From the NCBI RefSeq assembly GCF_026212465.1, contig NC_080056.1, positions 11,577,589 through 11,641,588 of the forward strand: 64,000 bases of DNA, in the 5' to 3' direction. Under the pieces are notes generated by a model. That model ran no database searches and was not told where the DNA came from. It worked only from the letters and a program-made list of their open reading frames with translations. Each line of letters starts with the position of its first letter. Position 1 is the first letter of the stretch. Both the position numbers and the translations under genes were made by a program. Shown one piece after another: positions 12,848 to 23,821 of this stretch. The DNA comes from Amaranthus tricolor. Lineage: Eukaryota; Streptophyta; Magnoliopsida; Caryophyllales; Amaranthaceae.

Positions 12848-13571
12848 GGGGCAGTTTGGTTAGGGGTAATAATCAAAGGGAAAGGGAATGGAAATACCCA
12901 ATTTTCTTTGTTATTGTTTGTTTGCCACTTTCTATCATTCCCTTTCCTCCATTTTAGTTTTGGATTTACCCCAAACTATTATACTCTCATTCCCCACCCC
13001 CCTACACTTTCCCATTCCATTCCCCACCCCCCTACACTTTCCCATTCCATTCCCCACTTCATTACCCATCACTTAAAATTCGAACTTTGATTTATGAGTA
13101 TTGTTATAATTCGCCACTCTTTTCATTTTATCGCCACCCCCTAAATAAAATTACGAATTTGCCCTTGGACTTTAAAAAATTACGAATTTGCCACTGGACT
13201 TAATAACACTATTATCAACTAAATTAATAAAAAAATTATTAATAAAAAATTAAAAATTAATTAACAACTAAATTTTAAGTAATATATTATTATTATATTA
13301 AAAAATAATTAAACATTCAAATAAATTATTTAAATTCAAAACTAACTATTATAATAACATTATCATAATATAATATTATATTAAAATAAAATAATTTATT
13401 ACAATATTTATTTAAATAACAATAACTTAAAAAATAAATTACTTAAACAAAAAAATTTCATAATTCGAAATTAAAAAAAAATTTAAAAAAATACCAGTCG
13501 CACTTTTTGTGCGACGGGTAATTTTTTTTTTTAAAATTGTTATTAATTTTATTTTTATTATTATTGCTATT

Positions 13572-13604
<33 letters not shown>

Positions 13605-14013
13605 ATTATTATTATTATTATTATTATTTGTAATCAATGGAGTTAGAAAGATATTATTTAGAGTTATGTTTTTTTTCTTCATATTACAGGAAAAGATGAT
13701 GTAGGTTAATGATTTTTTTTAAAAAAATAAATTTTTTAAGTTTATAATATAATAACTAGTTATTTTTGGAAAAAATATAAAAGAATTTAAAAACTCATAA
13801 TTTGATTCCTTAACTTGAACCAAACAGTCACAAAGGGAATCAATGAGCATTTCATTCTGTTTCCTGAACACAGCCAAACGACTAGGCTAAATGAGGGGAA
13901 TCCATTCCTTTCTCCTTCATTCCCTTTCCTCATTCCATTCCGATTCCATTCCTTTCTCCTTCATTCCCTTTCCTCATTCCATTCCGATTCCCTTATGTGA
14001 ACCAAACGACCCC
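12848..14013. mobile_element. Non-autonomous TIR transposon with TTA target duplication (PIF/Harbinger-like)
   Basis: The left end reads GGGGCAGTTTGGTTAGGGG and the right end on the other strand reads GGGGTCGTTTGGTTCACATA. Both ends are flanked by TTA (12845-12847 and 14014-14016). A 3-bp TTA/TAA duplication is typical of PIF/Harbinger elements. The 1.17-kb interior has no transposase. It contains a duplicated C-rich block at about 12990-13050, a (TTG)n/(TTA)n tract at 13557-13629, and a duplicated CATTCCATTCCGATTCC block at 13905-13990. A hAT-derived element is less likely because no 8-bp duplication is seen. Confidence 0.7.
13557..13629. repeat. (TTA)n/(TTG)n trinucleotide tract
   Basis: A pure run of TTA and TTG triplets inside the TTA-flanked transposon. 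On the minus strand it translates as poly-Asn, a non-coding artefact. Confidence 0.95.
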
Positions 14014-14074
14014 TTAGTCCCTTAGTAACCAAATAAAAAAGGAAATTTTAATTTTAAAGGTATGAACTTTGACG

Positions 14075-14361
14075 GGCCGTTTGGCTAATGGTACTAAATG
14101 GTGATAATTGGAATGATTTCTAGTGTAATCCATGATAATGAAGCTTTGATCGCTAAAAAAGTTTTTTTGTTTATAAATTTTCATTACCACTTAATACCAC
14201 CTCTCTCAATGGTAATGCATTAGAATGAAATTTACGAAGAAAATAAGATGATTGAAGTTGGATAATCATGACCATTAAGTTAGCAAAAAAATTTTTCAAC
14301 TAAAATTACACTAATTTTCATTCACATTACCACCATTTAATACCACCTACCAAGGCAGACC
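14075..14361. mobile_element. Small TIR element (MITE)
   Basis: The left end reads GGGCCGTTTGGCTAATGGTA and the right end on the other strand reads GGTCTGCCTTGGTAGGTGGT. Both are followed by an ATTAAATGGTGRTAAT-like block, so the element is an imperfect palindrome. No clear target duplication was identified. It lies about 60 bp from the TTA-flanked transposon. Confidence 0.6.
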
Positions 14362-14644
14362 ATTAATATTTTGCTTTTGAAGGTTTCAACTATAATCGAT
14401 CTATTAAAGTTTCAACTTTATATCATTTCAACTTTTTAAAAGTTTCATTTACGGGTTACCCATCGTGGTTCAAATTTTCGTCCTATCTTTCCCAAATATC
14501 TTTTGTATGCTGTATATTTTGCTCATGAAATTATTAGAGAATAAAATACACCCAAAAAAACTCACCTAAATTAAAGCATGTTAAATTGCAGATTTTCTGA
14601 TTAAAAATCACGTTTAACTGCATGCTTATAGTGTTAATTAAATA

Positions 14645-14917
14645 CTCCCTCCATACCATTTTAATTGTCACATTTCTTTATTTGGCAAAATCATATCAAT
14701 TGTAACATTTCTATTTTTATCAATTTTTTTTACCTAAATATCCTTAGTTCACACAAGTAATTACGAATATATCCCATATACCTTACTTATCCAATTACTC
14801 TTCACTAATTACCCTTCACTACTTACACAACTACCACATTTTTAATGGAACTCACACCACCCTTAATAGCCGTGCCAAAACAAATGGGACAATTATATTG
14901 GTGTGGACTGTGGAGGG
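14645..14917. mobile_element. Degenerate Stowaway-like MITE
   Basis: The left end CTCCCTCCATACCATTTTAA is preceded by TA. The right end on the other strand reads CCCTCCACAGTCCACACC. This is the usual Stowaway terminus with mutations. No coding. Confidence 0.6.
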
Positions 14918-16560
14918 ATTATTTGTACTGTGAAACAAAAAACTTTTTTTTTGGCAATCTTTTACAAATAAAAGTTTTAAGTGGAAGCTATTGCTGATCG
15001 TTGAAATGTTTCTGGTGGTTTGAATCTATTTGTAAGAGATTGTCAATTCAATGAATATTTGAGAAACCCACACAAATTTTTTATTTTTTTATTTTTTTAT
15101 TTGACTTTTTTAAACTTCAAAAACCACTAAAAGATTGAAATTTCAGTGATTTCAATTATTGTAACTACATATCAAATGAAGAAAAAACCAAAGAAACCCA
15201 ACAAAACTGACAAAACTTTTTGTCAATTTCACAATAGAAAGCAATTTTTTTGATTTTCTTCTTAATATCCAAGAAAAATAACGCGGAAAAATATAATATA
15301 TGTGAACCTCAAATGATTAACCCAGAAAAAACCAGAAAAACCCAACAAAACCAAAAGAGATGAAAAAGATTAAAATGATAAAGAGGCCATGGTTGAAGAA
15401 GAAGAGGCCATGATTGAAAAGAAGAATTCAGATGAACAAATCAAAGAAAGGAAGAAGGTAACCTGTAATTCCTGGTTACAAAAACCGAAACATCTTTAAA
15501 ACCAAATCTAGTTAAAAATTAGATTTCTTAAAAAGATAAATCAATGTTAAAACATTTAAAAGTGAAATAAAAAGTAGTACCTTTATGATGAGAGTATTTG
15601 GTAAATGACTGATAATTGCTAGCTGATTATAATGTCTAATTTGACCAGCTGATTTATTAATTAATTTGACAAGCTGATTTTGATCCCGTTGCTATTAGCA
15701 GCTTGTTCAAAAACAACTTATTCATATCAATAAACTGTTTCAACTAGTTAGTTCATCAAATACTAACATTTAACTGGTTTGACCCCTCAACCCTTTAATT
15801 ATATCAAACTAAAATTATTCTAAACACCCCAATAAAAATTTCCAATAAAAAAGGTTGGTCTCCGATGTCCATAGAAAAGGTAATCATGAGTGATAGTAGG
15901 TTCACATTTGTTTAACTTCTTATGCTAAGTTGCTCACTAAACTCACCTAAACAAAAACATAGTTATACTAAAACCAAACAAAGTTGAGAAATTTCACTTG
16001 GTAATTCTGAGGTAGGTTTTGAATTTTTAATGTGATAACTAAAAATTTTAAAAAATTCACGCAATAATCTTGAGATTTACTAAATTGTTTCACCGTAACT
16101 TTTTTGCACATAAAACGTTAGCAAATGTTAATTTCGAAGTTTTAAGGTTGCTATACGTTTATTTATGCGACTCACATTTTAAAATGCCATCAGTTTTAAT
16201 TTTTTATCCCAAAACAAAAAACCCTAACTCGGAGAAAAATATGATTTGGATGAAAGATGTTAAAGTTAAAGTTTATATTTTGAGGAAAAAGGTTAAAATT
16301 AATAGTATTTAAAATAGTGAATCGCATAAATAAAGTATAATAGCCTTAAAGTTTTAAAATTAACGTTTGTTAATATTTTATATGTAAAAAAATCACCGTA
16401 AAACAATTTGATAAACTTTAAAGTTAGAGTTTAAAACAAATCATGTCAAAAACCAAAAAAAACTAATTATTTAACAAAGTTTCCATATGCAAAAGTAAAC
16501 GCCATTTTAATGGGGTAGTACAAAACCCCAAACGCTCCTCCGTATTCCATGTTAGACACT
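14918..16560. other. Gene-less upstream region of the ABIL gene
   Basis: AT-rich DNA without a supportable gene or clear transposon ends. An inverted pair of similar blocks lies at about 16075-16200 and 16330-16440 (GCAAATGTTAATTTCGAAG versus its near inverse), suggesting an old foldback element. The open frame at 16070-16312 falls in that palindrome and is not convincing as a gene. Confidence 0.4.
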
Positions 16561-16872
16561 ATCATAGTACCATTTCCTACTCTTCTATACCGACGTGCTT
16601 CCCTCTCTTAGTCTCTCTCTCTCTCTTCATCAACCTTCCATTGTCACTTCAAATTCTTGGGTTTTTTTCCATTTTTCTACACCAACCCAAACAAAGTTTC
16701 CACCTTTCTTTTCATCAGTCTTTATCATTCAACACCCAATTTTTGATTTTTCTCCTTTTGCTAATTCCTGTGATTTGGGAGTTTTCCATCTAATACCCAA
16801 GTCATTTTCACCAATTTTGGTGCCATTAAGGAGGAAACTTTGGGTGTTCTGGTGAGGCAATTCCAAAATCGA
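16561..16872 (+). promoter_or_regulatory. Promoter-proximal region and 5'UTR exon of the ABIL gene
   Basis: A CT-rich leader with a (CT)n run at about 16608-16629 precedes a splice donor near 16872 (CGAG then GTTTGT). The first coding exon begins at 18179 after an intron of about 1.3 kb. The transcription start cannot be fixed from sequence alone. Introns in 5'UTRs are common in plant housekeeping genes. Confidence 0.45.
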
Positions 16873-16949
16873 GGTTTGTTTCCATTTCTATTGTTTATGT
16901 TTGCTATAGTCATTATTGTTTGAATTTTTGGATTTTGATTGAAATTTGA

Positions 16950-17070
16950 AATTTTGTATAACAATGAGCTAAAGCTTTTTGGTTGAGTTGATTTCTTGAC
17001 ATGGTATGAGAACCAATGTGATAAGAAGTCACGGGTTCAAATCTCAATCATGGAATATTCAGCGCTTATG
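16950..17070 (+). mobile_element. TRIM-like retroelement fragment in the ABIL 5'UTR intron
   Basis: It contains an LTR end (TTTTTGGTTGAGTTGATTTC then TTGACA) followed directly by TGGTATGAGAACC, a mutated copy of the initiator-Met tRNA primer-binding site TGGTATCAGAGCC. CACGGGTTCAAATCTCAATC follows. No second LTR is visible, so this is a partial copy. Confidence 0.55.
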
Positions 17071-18211
17071 CAATAAAAAAGTTGAAGTATATTTTTCATG
17101 GATTTTTAAGGGAATTTTGTTAATGATAAATTAGATGAGTAGTGTCAATATCTTTTTCCCTCTTGTTGTGAAATACTTAAATAGGATCAAGAGAATTATG
17201 CTAATGAATGTTTGCAATTGAATTTATGAATTTTCAAAGTTGGGTTTTTTTCTTTTTTTTTTGTATTTTGATTTGTTAATTATTAATTATACTTGAGGTG
17301 AGTTTTTTATTTCCCTTCTTTTTTGCCTTTTCTTCTAATTGTCCCTCAATTGTTTTGTTGAAGGTTGGATATGTCTTTTAATGTTTGAAATTCTCTCTTT
17401 TGCCAATTGTTGGGCATTAACAATTTGTGTATTGTTGAAGATTAAGCAAAGTTAGGAGACAAATTTAGCTGTTTGGATTACTTTTATCTGTTTTATCTGT
17501 AAATTTGACAGTTTTGTTATGATTTTGCTTTGTGGGTAGTACAGAAATATGGATAATTATTAGTATAATACCACTTTTTCAACATGGCCTGCTGAAAATT
17601 AGTAATTAGATATGATTTTGCTCCCAACACTCAACACATTCAATTATGTAAAATAAGTCATTTCCATAAATCCTCACTTTGTTCTTAGCCTTTTCTTTTT
17701 ATGTTTGATCTTACATCAATGGCATAGTCAAAAGGAGGTAATAAGGGTGATTTGTCAAGTTAACAAATCAATGCAATAGAATATAAGGTAGGATTTGATA
17801 GGACTGGAGTTTTGTGATTTTAATTTATGTTTTTTTTTGTTTTGTTTATTTTATTAATCTTGTTTTTGTGGTGATTTATAAATTACGGTGATTGACTAAG
17901 AATTTCTCACAAGGGAAAGTTTTGTCATACTGTAATTTTTTTGCCAGAAATGTGTTGGCGTTTTCTCTTATAGATAGTACTCCATTTCTTTTTGAACAAA
18001 AATTCTAGGTTAAGATTAGAAAAAGTGTTTTCAAGTATCAAAAGACCATAATTATTATTCGTTTTTCTTTTCCTTTTAATTGTGAATTGGGTGGTGATTG
18101 TGGTCATATATGGATTTTTATATTATATATGTCTAATTTTGAGTTGAGGCATTCAATATATGGTGGTGGGTGTTGCAGCATTAAACTTTATAGAGTTGAT
18201 TGTTCTCCTCC

Positions 18212-21200
18212 ATGGAGACTCTGACTTCTGCCGCGGCTTTGCCTATACATCATGAGACATCCAACTATGACGAGATATCTATGCACGAGAGTTTGCTCTT
18301 TGCAGACAACCTTAAGGTACTCTTCTAGTCACGGCAGTTGCTCTATGTTAACTCAATCTCGGGATTTCATGTTTGACTTGGATACTTGCCTAAGCATTGG
18401 ACAAGACTATGTGAAATTATTCTTATTGCACTTGGATAAGGTTAAAGGGAAAGGTTCAACACACTACCACTAAACCAATATTCCTATATGGGTCAAAATG
18501 CCTAGCTTTTAGAATAAATTATTTAGAAAGACAGAGTAGTTGAGATTTGTTGTAAGATGGACTAGTGAACATACTATCAAAGATAGAATTCAAAATGAAA
18601 ACATATGAATGGGTCAAAAGTTGCACATATCAATGAGAAAATCATTTATGTTGGTTTGGACATGTACGAAGTATAACGAAAAATACATACATTAGTTAGA
18701 ATATGGAGGTTCAAACTTGAGGAGCTTAGAGTACGAAAAGGTAGGTCAAAGATGACAATAGATAATAATATGAAAACCGATATGAAGAATTAGGATTTGC
18801 TGGAGCGTATGGCAATAAATAATAATGAAATGGTTCAAAGAATATATGTGGATGATCATTATAATTGATTTTCTCGATTGTAGATTATTTTAAGAGAGGG
18901 TCAAATAAAGTATAACTTCTGTAAGCCGATCTCTTATGTTAGTTCCTTTTGGTTCATTTTGCCCATCCTATATTGTTGAAATTAAGGTTTTAACATTTTT
19001 GTATAGTAAAAAATAAAGTATCAATTTTAAATATTGATGTCGAAGTGTCAATTTAGTATTAAGATTTTGGCATTGGTATTATTGTTGTATGTCAAAGTGC
19101 TAGCTATGCACACAAATACTGAAGTTGAAACGATTAATCCATACGAGATAGCTTTTGCATATTGAGCTCTACTTCATATTCGCTCATCTCTATGCTATTT
19201 TGCGGGTTTTTTTTTTTTTATTGATCATTGCATTTGAATTTTGAAGTTATCGAACATCAGTTTTGAATTGTCTAGTTGATCAGATACTTTTTGAACCCTA
19301 TTCTTGTTAATATTTAGGATTTGAAGAATTTGCGAACTCAATTATATTCAGCCGCAGAGTATTTTGAATTGTCTTACACCAATGACGACCAAAAGCAATT
19401 GTAAGACCTTGACAAATTTTACTAATTAATTTTTGAATGATTTTATATGTTTAGGGTTTGTCACTAATTTCTGCTATTTTGTGGCTAACCGTGCAGTGTT
19501 ATTGAAACATTAAGGGATTATGCTATTAAAGCTTTGGTGAACACGGTAGACCATTTAGGTTCAGTGACTTACCAGGTTAACGATATGTTGGATGAAAATG
19601 TTGAAGAAGTCACAGAGACTGAATTTCATGTATCATGTATCGAGCAGGTAGTTTTCTTTTTCCTTCATTCACATGCATGCCTTTTGGAATTCAATTATGA
19701 TCATTTGAAGATTATTGATGATCGGAAATCAAAATTATCTTATTAACAAGTACTAATGTAAATTCATGCATACAAAGAGCGGATTTATTTACTTTTTTTA
19801 TGGTGTTAATATATGATTGATACAACTAACTCAACAGATTGATATAACCATATGTGGTGCTTTTTCTCAGAGATTACGCACATGCCAAGAGTATATGGAA
19901 CGGGAGGGCATAACCCAGCAATCATCAATCATAGATACACCGAAATTTCATAAACGATATGTCATACCAGGCAAGAACCTAATTCTTTTTGCTGTGACTG
20001 TGGATTCTTTATACAATGACAACATTAAGTGGCACCCACTAAGGTGTCAAGGAACCAACTCAACCAAAAGCTTAAGCTGATGGTTTAGGCCTCCGGATAT
20101 GTTATTTACACTAACACGCCCCTCACACGAGAGCCCTTTGGGCTAGAAGTGTGGATGCAACACAACACACAGGTCCTCCTTGTACCTGACGCTTGATAGT
20201 GAGGGGTGGTTGAGATTCGAACAAGTGACCTCTTATCATCTCAGGTCTCAACCAAAAACTTAAGCTGATGGTTAAGAACCGCCCCAGGATATGTTATATA
20301 CTCTAACATAAGGGTGGGGGTTGAGATGGTTGAATGTACACAACTTTACCCTTGTTAATGGTATTATTTACGTCGTCATTTTCTTCATTCAAAAAATCGC
20401 TAAACTTAGCTGCCCTGATGTTATCACAACAGCTGGTCAGACCATGAACAGCAGCAGTCTTGCAAATTTAAAGTACAAAAACTGCAGCATAGACGAGGAT
20501 GACTGGCTTCGGAATGGTAGGTTTTACTCTTATTGATCATATCATTGCTGTTTGTTGGGTTGTAATCTTTGTATCCGTCTTAAATTGTTTATTCAGCTGC
20601 TAGAGCCACATTTAGGGACACTCGATCTTCATTTAGAAAGACACCACCCTCAATTAGTGAAAAACCCTCCACAATTAGAGAGACGTCTTCCTTTGCCAGG
20701 TAATTCCTGAATACGTCTTTTTGGGTCTTGCTTTTGCATCATGCCGATGACTCTAATTGCGAGCTTGTGATCACATCTTAAGCAGAAGAGGACGCTCTAC
20801 TTCACCGGCCCCACGACCTCCCCAGTCACCATCGTTATTCACCATTGCTAGCTCCACCTCCCGAAAAGAACAAGGTTTGCATTTTTCATTCAATTTATTA
20901 GTTCGTGCAGCCGATCCCAATCATTTGGGATTAAGGCTCTGGCATTACTGTTGTTGATCGATTTTTTGGTTCTTGCAACTAAATCAATAATAAGAGAGAA
21001 GATCAGTTTCACCCCATCGGTTTCCTCTTATGCGTTCGGGATCACTTGCTTCAAGACCCACCGCACCAAAATCCAGTAGGCCAACTACTCCAAATCCGGC
21101 CCTTGAAAGGCACCGGGTAATATTCGTAATACATATGATCTTGTTAAATATTTTACATCCTCAAATTTCTTCAATTGTCGAGCAAATTCCTCAATGCTTA

Positions 21201-21404
21201 TTATCTAATAATGCTATACTCTGTTATAAACAGTATCCTTCAGATCCTTGGAAGTCAGTCTCTATGCGAATCCCTGACGAGAAGGAGAAGCTCAAGGAAA
21301 TCGAACGTCATCCCAGCAAAAGCAAGCGTCTGCTCAAGGCGTTGCTCAGCAGGCGGAAGACAAAGAAAGATGAAACATTATATACTTATTTGGATGAATA
21401 CTAA
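18212..21404 (+). CDS. ABIL: Abl-interactor-like protein (ABIL), SCAR/WAVE complex subunit (9 coding exons, 331 aa)
   Basis: Coding exons are 18212-18316, 19318-19400, 19497-19647, 19871-19970, 20433-20516, 20597-20699, 20786-20874, 21007-21116 and 21234-21404. They sum to 996 nt in frame. The protein starts METLTSAAALPIHHETSNYD and continues with the conserved helical ABIL core (DNLKDLKNLRTQLYSAAEYF, then ALVNTVDHLGSVTYQVND). The middle is Ser/Thr/Pro/Arg-rich, and the basic C-terminus ends TKKDETLYTYLDEY, closest in memory to ABIL2/ABIL3. Family role: ABIL proteins join the SCAR/WAVE complex that activates ARP2/3 actin nucleation in trichomes and pavement cells. Intron 4 (19971-20432) uses a GC donor (CCAG then GCAAGAAC), and the reading frame demands it. 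The ATG is chosen because it opens the conserved N-terminus just after a clean acceptor at 18177-18178. Confidence 0.92.
18490..18930 (+). pseudogene. Degenerate RTE LINE 3' coding fragment in an ABIL intron
   Basis: Plus-strand translation gives recognisable but broken pieces of the RTE C-terminal region, for example RWTSEHTIKDRIQNE near 18560 and a remnant of the IHVADP tail near 18845, with several stops. It lies in intron 1 of the coding region and is in the same orientation as the gene. Confidence 0.6.
20022..20362 (+). repeat. SINE-like repeat S1 (copy D), split by a TRIM element
   Basis: The left half 20024-20044 (ACATTAAGTGGCACCCACTA) and the right half 20314-20360 (GATGGTTGAATGTACACAAC, then TTTACCCTTGTTAATGG) together match the order of words in the intact copies at 24591-24708, 26361-26436 (minus) and 59253-59336 (minus). 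The TRIM at 20045-20308 separates the halves. The repeat is short and non-coding. Its two conserved blocks could be decayed tRNA-type A and B boxes, which I infer but cannot prove. Confidence 0.7.
20045..20308 (-). mobile_element. TRIM retrotransposon, complete, with 5-bp target duplication
   Basis: On the minus strand the 5' LTR starts at 20308 with TGTTAGAGTATATAACATAT. The 3' LTR is 20116-20045, starting TGTTAGTGTAAATAACATAT and ending TTCCTTGACA. Both carry CCATCAGCTTAAG. A purine-rich GTGAGGGGCG precedes the 3' LTR. The flanks 20040-20044 and 20309-20313 are both TAAGG, a perfect 5-bp duplication. The primer-binding site is mutated. At 264 bp with no coding, it fits the terminal-repeat-in-miniature class and lies within a SINE-like repeat in ABIL coding intron 4. 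Confidence 0.85.
20905..20960 (+). repeat. RTE LINE 3'-tail fragment in an ABIL intron
   Basis: The sequence reads GCCGATCCCAATCATTTGGG then ATTAAGGCTCTGGC and a short TTG tail, the usual 3' terminus of plant RTE LINEs (translation ADPNHLGLRLW). It is a very short 5'-truncated insertion in the intron 20875-21006. Confidence 0.6.
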
Positions 21405-23821
21405 GAAAATTACACTGGAAAGTAATTGTAATTGGTTTTTAAATAATAGTATTAGATATGTTCGAGCCATTGTGCAGCTTCAGCAACTATGTATCATATA
21501 TCAAAGCATATGTACTTTTCGGATGGTTCTTTTATTAATTTATTTTTTATCTTATTTTCTTATAAATTACCAATCAAATTTTTAAAAACATCAATAATCA
21601 AATTTAGCAAAATTAAACAATCAGCATAACATAGATAAGTATTAAAATGTGTATTTAAAAAATTAATGACACAAGTGTACAAATTTTAAATTATTACAAA
21701 TCAAAAAAAAATTTAAGAAAAATTATTCTGAATAATCCAATATTTCACGAATTTTCCAAGAGTAATCCAAACTTCGAACTAATCATAAATATCAATAATT
21801 GAATGTAGCAAAATCAAACACTCAGCATATCATAGGTGAGTATTGAAATGTGTATTTAAGAAATTAACATTATAAGCCTACAGGGCTGGTCCTATAAGAG
21901 GGTAAGAGGGGCTTATACTTCGGGCACATTCAAAAATATTAGAAAAACGACGTTTTTATAGTTAATAGTTAGGGGCATATAAATATATATTTAGTAGTTA
22001 GGACTAATAATTAATGTTTTGCTTCGAACCTTACAAATCTCAAGACTGGCACTGCAAGCATAGAATTTTAAATCATAAGATAACCATGAAAAATTTAATT
22101 ATTTTATTTTCTAAAAAAAGGAAAGCATTTGCGTATGAGCATATTCGTATATCCTCATAGCATCTTACTTTGTGACCTATAAACTATAATAATAATGGTT
22201 GGAGAATATTATATTGTATTGTATCTTTCCAATTTCCATCCTCTATTTGCCTTCTAAAGACACTATTCCTGCATGAATTTCTCTCAAATCTCGACTGTCA
22301 TTAACTCATACCTTGGTGGTTAATAAGCTTCTCTACAAAAAATGTGCATGTAAGAACTCAAGGCAACTTTTCTCATTTTTTTATTTTTAGTTAATTTGAT
22401 TATATCTTGCATGATTATTAATTATTATTTAAGTTTTTTCAATTTTAATTGACATTTTGATTATTTGATATTCATAAATAATATTGTAGTGTATATTTTT
22501 GCTTTTGCAAACGCGATAATTTTATGAGAGATTGCAGACAATCCCAAATAAGAAGTCTATATTATCATATTATATATATTAGATAGGTTATTTAAACTAT
22601 AAAGCGCGTCTTTCAGTGACACCGGTGTCACGTACAATAATTTGTGCGTGCATATAGCAACTATATATAACTGCAATCATATTTAAGTTTTCTATTATTT
22701 TGGGTAAGAATTATCTCCTACTGTCACCAGATAATGGGAAATGATAATCAAACCATTATTATAAGTCCTATCATAAGTGAGGGAAAATCAATCTATGATT
22801 CTTTTTCACTATGTGCTTTTTCTTTTTTTTTTTTTCTTTTGATTTGGAATAAGGTAGAGATTCGCTAAGGCAGCAAAGAGATTAATCCTTATAGATTGTG
22901 AGGATCAAACCCCTATTTCAAAGGCGAAAGGAAAATGCTAACTAATGGACTAACTCATGATGATTCTGATCTACCTTTAGGTTTGCATCATTTATTATGT
23001 TATACGAAATATTTTAACAATTTGGACAAATATAAAAAGAAAAGTAATAAATCGCACAACCACGATCAAAATTTCTTGAAATATTCCACACAAAATTTTT
23101 TCTATTATAAATTAAGATAAAAATCGCATACTCATTTTCTTCACCTCTCTAAATCTCTTCTCTTTTTTCATTTCATTTTCTTTCATCCAAACACAGGTCA
23201 AGTTATTTAAAAGCGTAATTTCCTTCTCATTGTTGACTCAAGCCTCTAACTAGGGTTGCTACACTTTCACTTGCACAACATTCTCTAACATTCTCTATGT
23301 CCCTTTAGTTTTTCCACAACACAAACAAAATTTCACTTCATGTTTTGTAATGTACAAAATCAAAGGTATAGGAGTAATCATCAACCATGCACACCATATC
23401 CATCTAGTTAAAGTAATTTAATTGAATAATATAATCCTCTTCAATTCACAATTATTATCAATTTCTTGTACAATGACAATTACAAGTATATGGGGTTTTC
23501 CTACTCTTTCAAGTTTCAACTGGGCCTGTTAAAATGGCTTCACAATAACAAGAAAATAGGAGTAAACTGGGGGACACAAAATATTAACCCCCTTCCAAAT
23601 ACAATTTCTCTCCAGGGCAGAACACTTGCCTGCCCTTTTCGATGCAGTCGGCCGCATGGAAATTTCACTGTACAAAACCAACTTCAGGCCCAATTATAAG
23701 CTTGCAGAGACTAGTAACTTCGATCCCAAACACGAGCTCACTTCTGCCTAGAATGTAGATAATTTAAGTTGTAAGATACACGAGTAGCAAGGGCACAAGC
23801 AACCCATCCTTGGTAAAGGGC
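21405..23821. other. Intergenic region between the convergent ABIL and hydrolase genes
   Basis: No supportable gene. ABIL's 3'UTR and polyadenylation site should lie in the first few hundred bases, and the hydrolase 3'UTR in the last. A probable miniature element lies at about 21882-22049 (left CAGGGCTGGTCCTATAAGAG, right inverse CAGTGCCAGTCTTGAGATTT). Small open frames such as 23466-23699 show no family resemblance. Confidence 0.45.

Noticed and set aside
13458..13682. A poly-Asn open frame on the minus strand
   Set aside because: It is the translation of a (TTA)n/(TTG)n tract inside a transposon.
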